Source: Betaproteobacteria bacterium
Lineage (GTDB): Bacteria > Pseudomonadota > Gammaproteobacteria > Burkholderiales > SG8-41
DNA length: 8,993 nucleotides
Direction: 5' to 3'
Assembly (NCBI GenBank): GCA_021300125.1
Contig: JAJTHX010000155.1
Coordinates: forward strand, 1 to 8,993
Both the position numbers and the translations under genes were made by a program. The notes under the pieces are model-generated. The model was not told the DNA's origin. It worked only from the letters and a program-made list of their open reading frames with translations, and made no database searches. Positions 5,147 through 8,993 of this stretch are shown here, piece by piece (position 1 is the stretch's first letter; every line of letters begins with the position of its first letter).

Positions 5147-7346
5147 CCTCGAGCTTGGCGTAGGCCAGCGCCAGCCACTTCAGGCCGGCGTTCCTGAAAT
5201 TCACCTGCACCCGCGCATCGGCGCCACCGCCTTCGGCGTTGACGATGACCCCGGCGCCGAACTTGGCGTGGGTCACCGCCTGGCCGATGCGCCAGGGCAA
5301 TTCGCGCGACTGCAGCCGGGGCGCAGTGGAGGCGGCGCGCGTGCCGGAAGCTGAGGGCGCGTAGGCGGCGCCGCGCTGCGCCGCGAATACCGGCGTCTGG
5401 CGGACATGGTTGACCCGCTGCAGCAGATTCTCCGGCAGCTCGCGGAAAAACCTGGAAGGCACGTTGTAGCGGGTCTGCCCGTGCAGCATCCGGCTCTGCG
5501 CCAGCAAGAGGTAGAGCCGGCGCCGCGCGCGGGTCAGCGCCACGTACATCAGCCGCCGCTCTTCCTCGACGCCATCGCCCTCGGTCATGCTGTTCTCGTG
5601 GGGAAACAGGCCTTCCTCGAGCCCGGTGATGAACACCGCATGGAATTCCAGGCCCTTGGCCGTATGCACGGTCATCAGCTGCAGCGCGTCGGCGCCGGCT
5701 TCAGCCTGGTGTTCGCCGGCCTCCAGTGCCGCATGGGCAAGAAAGGCTGTCAGCTCATCCATTTCTTCGGGTGGCGCACCTTCGGCCGGAATCTGCGTCG
5801 CGCGCTCCTCGACATAGAGCGCCGCGGCATTGACCAGCTCATCCAGGTTTTCCAGCCGGTCCGCGCCTTCCTTCTCGTTGCGGTAATGCGCGGCCAGGCC
5901 GCTGTGCTCGACGACATGGCTGATCGCCTCGGGCAGCGGCAGTCCAGCGGTGGCGCTGCGCATGGCTTCAATCAGTTTGACGAAGGCGGCGATGCTCGCC
6001 GCGGCCTTCCCCGACAGCGTAGTGACGCAGGCCGCCGCCCACAGGCTCATGCCGCCCTCGCGCGCCATGGCCTGCAGCTGCTCGAGGCTGCGCGCGCCGA
6101 TGCCGCGGGTCGGGAAGTTGATCACCCGCAGCAGCGCGCCGTCGTCGTCCTGGTTGGCGACCAGGCGCAGATAGGCGAGCGCATGCTTGATCTCCTGGCG
6201 CTCGAAAAAGCGCAGTCCGCCATACACCCGGTAGGGCATGCCTGCGGTGAACAGTGCGTGCTCGATCACCCGCGACTGTGCATTGGAACGGTAAAGCACC
6301 GCGATGTCGGCCAGACGCTCGCCGGCGGCGCGCAACGCCCGCACTTCCTCGACCACGTAGGCGGCCTCCTCGTAATCCGAAGCGGCTTCGAACACCCGCA
6401 GCGGCTCGCCCTTGCTGTCCTCGGTCCACAGCTCCTTGCCCAGCCGGCGCCGGTTGTGCGCGATCAGCGCGTTGGCAGCTTCAAGGATGTTGCCGTGGGA
6501 GCGGTAGTTCTGCTCAAGCTTGATCACGCGGTCGATGTGGAAATCGCGCTGCAGATCCTGCATGTTGGCGGTGGAAGCGCCGCGCCAGCCGTAGATCGAC
6601 TGGTCATCGTCGCCCACTGCGAATATCGCGCTTTCGCGACCGGCCAGCTGCTGCAGCCAGCGGTACTGCAGGCGGTTGGTATCCTGGAATTCGTCAACAA
6701 GAATGTGGCGGAAGCGGCTGGCGTAGTGCTCGCGCAGCGGCTCGTTGCGCAACAGCAGCTCGTAGGAGCGCAGCAGCAGCTCGGCAAAGTCGACCACGCC
6801 CTCGCGCTGGCACTGGCGGTCGTACTCGGCATAGAACTCGACCATGCGCCGCGAGAAGTCGTCGTAGGGTTCGACCTTGTCGGCGCGTTTGCCCTCCTCC
6901 TTCTGCGCCGCGATGAACCACTGCGCCTGGCGAGGCGGATAGCGGTCCTCGTCAATATTCATTGCCTTCATCAGGCGCTTCACCAGCGCCAGCTGGTCCT
7001 GGCTGTCGAGGATCTGGAACAGCTGCGGCAGTCCGGCCTCGCGGTAATGCGCGCGCAGCATGCGGTTGCACAGGCCATGGAAGGTGCCCACCCACATGCC
7101 CCGGGTGCTGATCGGCAGCATCGCGGTGAGCCGTGTCAGCATTTCCTTCGCAGCCTTGTTGGTGAAGGTCACCGCGAGCACGCCCATCGGGCTGGCCTGC
7201 CCGGTCTGGATCAGCCAGGCCATGCGCGTGGTCAGCACGCGCGTCTTGCCGCTGCCGGCGCCGGCGAGGATCAGCGCCGACTGGTGGGGCAGCGTGACAG
7301 CTTCAAGCTGCTGGTCGTTGAGACCGGAAAGGAAGGGAGGGGGCAA
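5139..7346 (-). CDS. uvrD: DNA helicase II (UvrD/Rep family SF1A helicase)
   Basis: 735 residues (E. coli UvrD has 720). It is a 3'-5' helicase that releases UvrC and the excised oligonucleotide in nucleotide excision repair and unwinds DNA in mismatch repair. All SF1A motifs are present: Walker A GAGSGKT (29-35), Ia VTFTNKAAKEM (59-69), Walker B VDEFQD (217-222), III GDDDQSIYGWRGA (245-257), IV LEQNYRS (277-283), V VHTAKGLEF (560-568) and VI ERRLMYVALTRARR (596-609). The C-terminal WRIGQAVTHAKFGAGVIVNAEG (685-706) is the UvrD/PcrA Tudor-like domain reported to bind RNA polymerase, which argues for UvrD over Rep. The start is TTG (7344-7346). An in-frame TGA lies 14 codons upstream with no ATG or GTG between, and GLNDQQLEAV begins at residue 8, so TTG is the only plausible start. 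No Shine-Dalgarno is visible. It has its own promoter candidate. Confidence 0.97.
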   Translation of the reverse strand: MPPPFLSGLNDQQLEAVTLPHQSALILAGAGSGKTRVLTTRMAWLIQTGQASPMGVLAVTFTNKAAKEMLTRLTAMLPISTRGMWVGTFHGLCNRMLRAHYREAGLPQLFQILDSQDQLALVKRLMKAMNIDEDRYPPRQAQWFIAAQKEEGKRADKVEPYDDFSRRMVEFYAEYDRQCQREGVVDFAELLLRSYELLLRNEPLREHYASRFRHILVDEFQDTNRLQYRWLQQLAGRESAIFAVGDDDQSIYGWRGASTANMQDLQRDFHIDRVIKLEQNYRSHGNILEAANALIAHNRRRLGKELWTEDSKGEPLRVFEAASDYEEAAYVVEEVRALRAAGERLADIAVLYRSNAQSRVIEHALFTAGMPYRVYGGLRFFERQEIKHALAYLRLVANQDDDGALLRVINFPTRGIGARSLEQLQAMAREGGMSLWAAACVTTLSGKAAASIAAFVKLIEAMRSATAGLPLPEAISHVVEHSGLAAHYRNEKEGADRLENLDELVNAAALYVEERATQIPAEGAPPEEMDELTAFLAHAALEAGEHQAEAGADALQLMTVHTAKGLEFHAVFITGLEEGLFPHENSMTEGDGVEEERRLMYVALTRARRRLYLLLAQSRMLHGQTRYNVPSRFFRELPENLLQRVNHVRQTPVFAAQRGAAYAPSASGTRAASTAPRLQSRELPWRIGQAVTHAKFGAGVIVNAEGGGADARVQVNFRNAGLKWLALAYAKLEAA

Positions 7347-7389
7347 ACCGGAAACTGGCTGGAGGGCGGTGGGCTGAAGTTCGGCGGAT

Positions 7390-7402
7390 CAGTTGATAAC
7401 TG
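7390..7402. promoter_or_regulatory. 13-bp palindrome at the presumed uvrD transcription start
   Basis: CAGTTGATAACTG is a perfect inverted repeat with 5-bp arms and a 3-bp centre. It lies immediately downstream of the uvrD -10 candidate, covering the predicted start point. Position and symmetry fit an operator, but it does not match the E. coli LexA box (CTGT-N8-ACAG). It is also short enough to be chance. Confidence 0.35.
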
Positions 7403-7408
7403 CCGGGG

Positions 7409-7414
7409 ATTATA
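7409..7414 (-). promoter_or_regulatory. Candidate -10 element of uvrD
   Basis: The minus strand reads a perfect TATAAT in the context CGCGTATAATCCCC, between the FecR/SPOR gene and uvrD. No good -35 is seen 16-18 bp upstream. Start near 7402 would give a leader of about 55 nt. It suggests that uvrD can be transcribed independently of the upstream gene. Confidence 0.5.
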
Positions 7415-7435
7415 CGCGAGCACCGCCCCCGATCA

Positions 7436-8290
7436 TCATGACAGCAGGCCACCGGCGCGCAGCGAAGACTCGATTTTGGCGGCATCTTCCGGGCTGGCGA
7501 GGCCGGAAATTGCAACGTCGTAACGTAGCGCACCGCCGCTGCGGTACGCGCGAATCATGGCGGGATAACCCGCGCCACGAAGGCGTTGCGCGACCTGCAT
7601 CGCAGCGGCTTCGTTGAGGCCAGAGGCTACGGCGAGGCGATGCTGGCCGCCGCGGATACTGGCGCCGCTCGCCGGCGCGATTTCAGTATCGGCAGCCCAT
7701 ATCCGCAACTGCTCCTCGGAAACGGGCGCCACCGGCAGACGCGGACCTTCACGCGGCGCGATCAGGAACGAGAGCGGATCGCGCATGGTGAAAAGCTCGC
7801 CACGATGCTCGACTTCGATACGACCCTCGATGAGGCAGACAATGTCTCGCGTAATGTCGCTCTTGCCCCAGATGTCAGTGCCGCGGATGCCGGCGGTCAC
7901 CGTGGCGATGCGGATATCAAGGTCGCGGCGGGAACGCTGGCTGCCCAACGCGCCTGTGGTAAAGCGGAAGGCGCCCTGAACCACATTCAGGACGCCGTTC
8001 ACCGCGCGGCCGGCGACAGTTTTCTTCTCGCCCAAACGGTCGACCGCGAAGGTGGCGTTCTCGCCAAGCCTGAACGCACTGCCTTCGGACATGCGCAGCA
8101 ACGCCCGGGCGCCGCCACCGGTGATCACGCGGTCTCCGCTGCGCAATCCGGTCCCCGGTTGCAGCGGCTCGTGGATACCGCCGGCACGCTCCAGCCAGGC
8201 CGGACTGACCACCGCCTCGACACTCAGCGTCGCCGCCGCGGCCAGAGCGGGGGCACTCAGCAACAACAGCATCAGGACACGCTTCAGCAT
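7436..8290 (-). CDS. Exported protein with FecR-type domain and C-terminal SPOR domain
   Basis: 284 residues from ATG 8288-8290. Residues 1-20 (MLKRVLMLLLLSAPALAAAA) are a signal peptide. Residues about 48-165 look like a FecR/FecR-like beta domain: SGDRVITGGGARALLRMSEGSAFRLGENATFAV (51-83), then GAFRFTTG (107-113 region), ATVTAGIRGTDIWGK and CLIEGRIEVEHRG. The C-terminus (about 214-282, GQHRLAVASGLNEAAAMQVAQRLRGAGYPA onward) has the beta-alpha-beta pattern of a SPOR domain, which binds denuded peptidoglycan glycans. I infer a periplasmic envelope protein. The frame remains open upstream to 8557, but that extension would overlap leuS and bury the signal peptide. GAGAAG about 8 bases before the ATG is a weak Shine-Dalgarno. 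No TonB receptor or sigma factor gene is adjacent, so iron signalling as in FecR proper is not supported. The stop is 89 bp upstream of uvrD, same strand. Confidence 0.82.
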   Translation of the reverse strand: MLKRVLMLLLLSAPALAAAATLSVEAVVSPAWLERAGGIHEPLQPGTGLRSGDRVITGGGARALLRMSEGSAFRLGENATFAVDRLGEKKTVAGRAVNGVLNVVQGAFRFTTGALGSQRSRRDLDIRIATVTAGIRGTDIWGKSDITRDIVCLIEGRIEVEHRGELFTMRDPLSFLIAPREGPRLPVAPVSEEQLRIWAADTEIAPASGASIRGGQHRLAVASGLNEAAAMQVAQRLRGAGYPAMIRAYRSGGALRYDVAISGLASPEDAAKIESSLRAGGLLS

Positions 8291-8327
8291 TTCAATCTTC
8301 TCGAGGGGGGACAGCGGCAGGGCATGA

Positions 8328-8993
<666 letters not shown>

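Noticed and set aside
7347..7435. E. coli-type LexA box upstream of uvrD
   Set aside because: No CTGT-N8-ACAG was found; only the unrelated 13-bp palindrome is present.
5406..7523. A 705-codon open frame on the plus strand, antisense to almost all of uvrD
   Set aside because: High G+C removes stop codons from antisense frames. The translation is rich in His, Gln and Arg with no recognisable domain, while uvrD on the other strand has every helicase motif.

Overview
The window is an ordinary housekeeping stretch of a GC-rich proteobacterial chromosome. The wording of several proteins points to Betaproteobacteria or a close relative. The LeuS segment [19 protein letters not shown] and the polA / DUF2782 / thrB / BPSS1780-family / uvrD order both resemble what I know from that class. 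This is inference from memory, not a database match. I see no mobile element, CRISPR array, tRNA, rRNA or defence system.

Layout. Bases 2-64 are the last codons of a rightward gene running in from the left. Bases 62-150 hold a 35-bp imperfect tandem repeat and a strong intrinsic terminator for polA. polA (153-2885, minus) encodes a complete DNA polymerase I. It diverges from a rightward cluster: a small exported DUF2782 protein (3027-3371), homoserine kinase thrB (3429-4391) and a BPSS1780-like membrane protein (4394-5131). The last of these converges almost end to end with uvrD (5139-7346, minus), and one perfect hairpin carries both stop codons. Upstream of uvrD on the same strand is an exported FecR-domain/SPOR-domain protein (7436-8290, minus). 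It diverges from leuS (8457 to the right edge, plus), of which 179 N-terminal residues are present.

The genes fall into three jobs. PolA and UvrD work together in excision repair: UvrD displaces the damaged oligonucleotide and UvrC, and PolA fills the gap. ThrB commits homoserine to threonine, and LeuS charges tRNA-Leu. The DUF2782, BPSS1780-like and FecR/SPOR proteins are envelope proteins of unknown precise role. Candidate -10 elements precede polA, DUF2782, uvrD and leuS. The polA and uvrD elements share the core ATAATCCCC. Convincing Shine-Dalgarno sequences are missing before nearly all starts.

The points most worth a second look are a roughly 40-bp AT-rich patch inside polA that encodes a normal, conserved protein segment with codons unlike the rest of the gene; the duplicated 3' half of the polA terminator; the shared stop-codon hairpin; a palindrome at the presumed start of uvrD transcription; and the unassigned FecR/SPOR protein. 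I did not find a convincing undescribed system.
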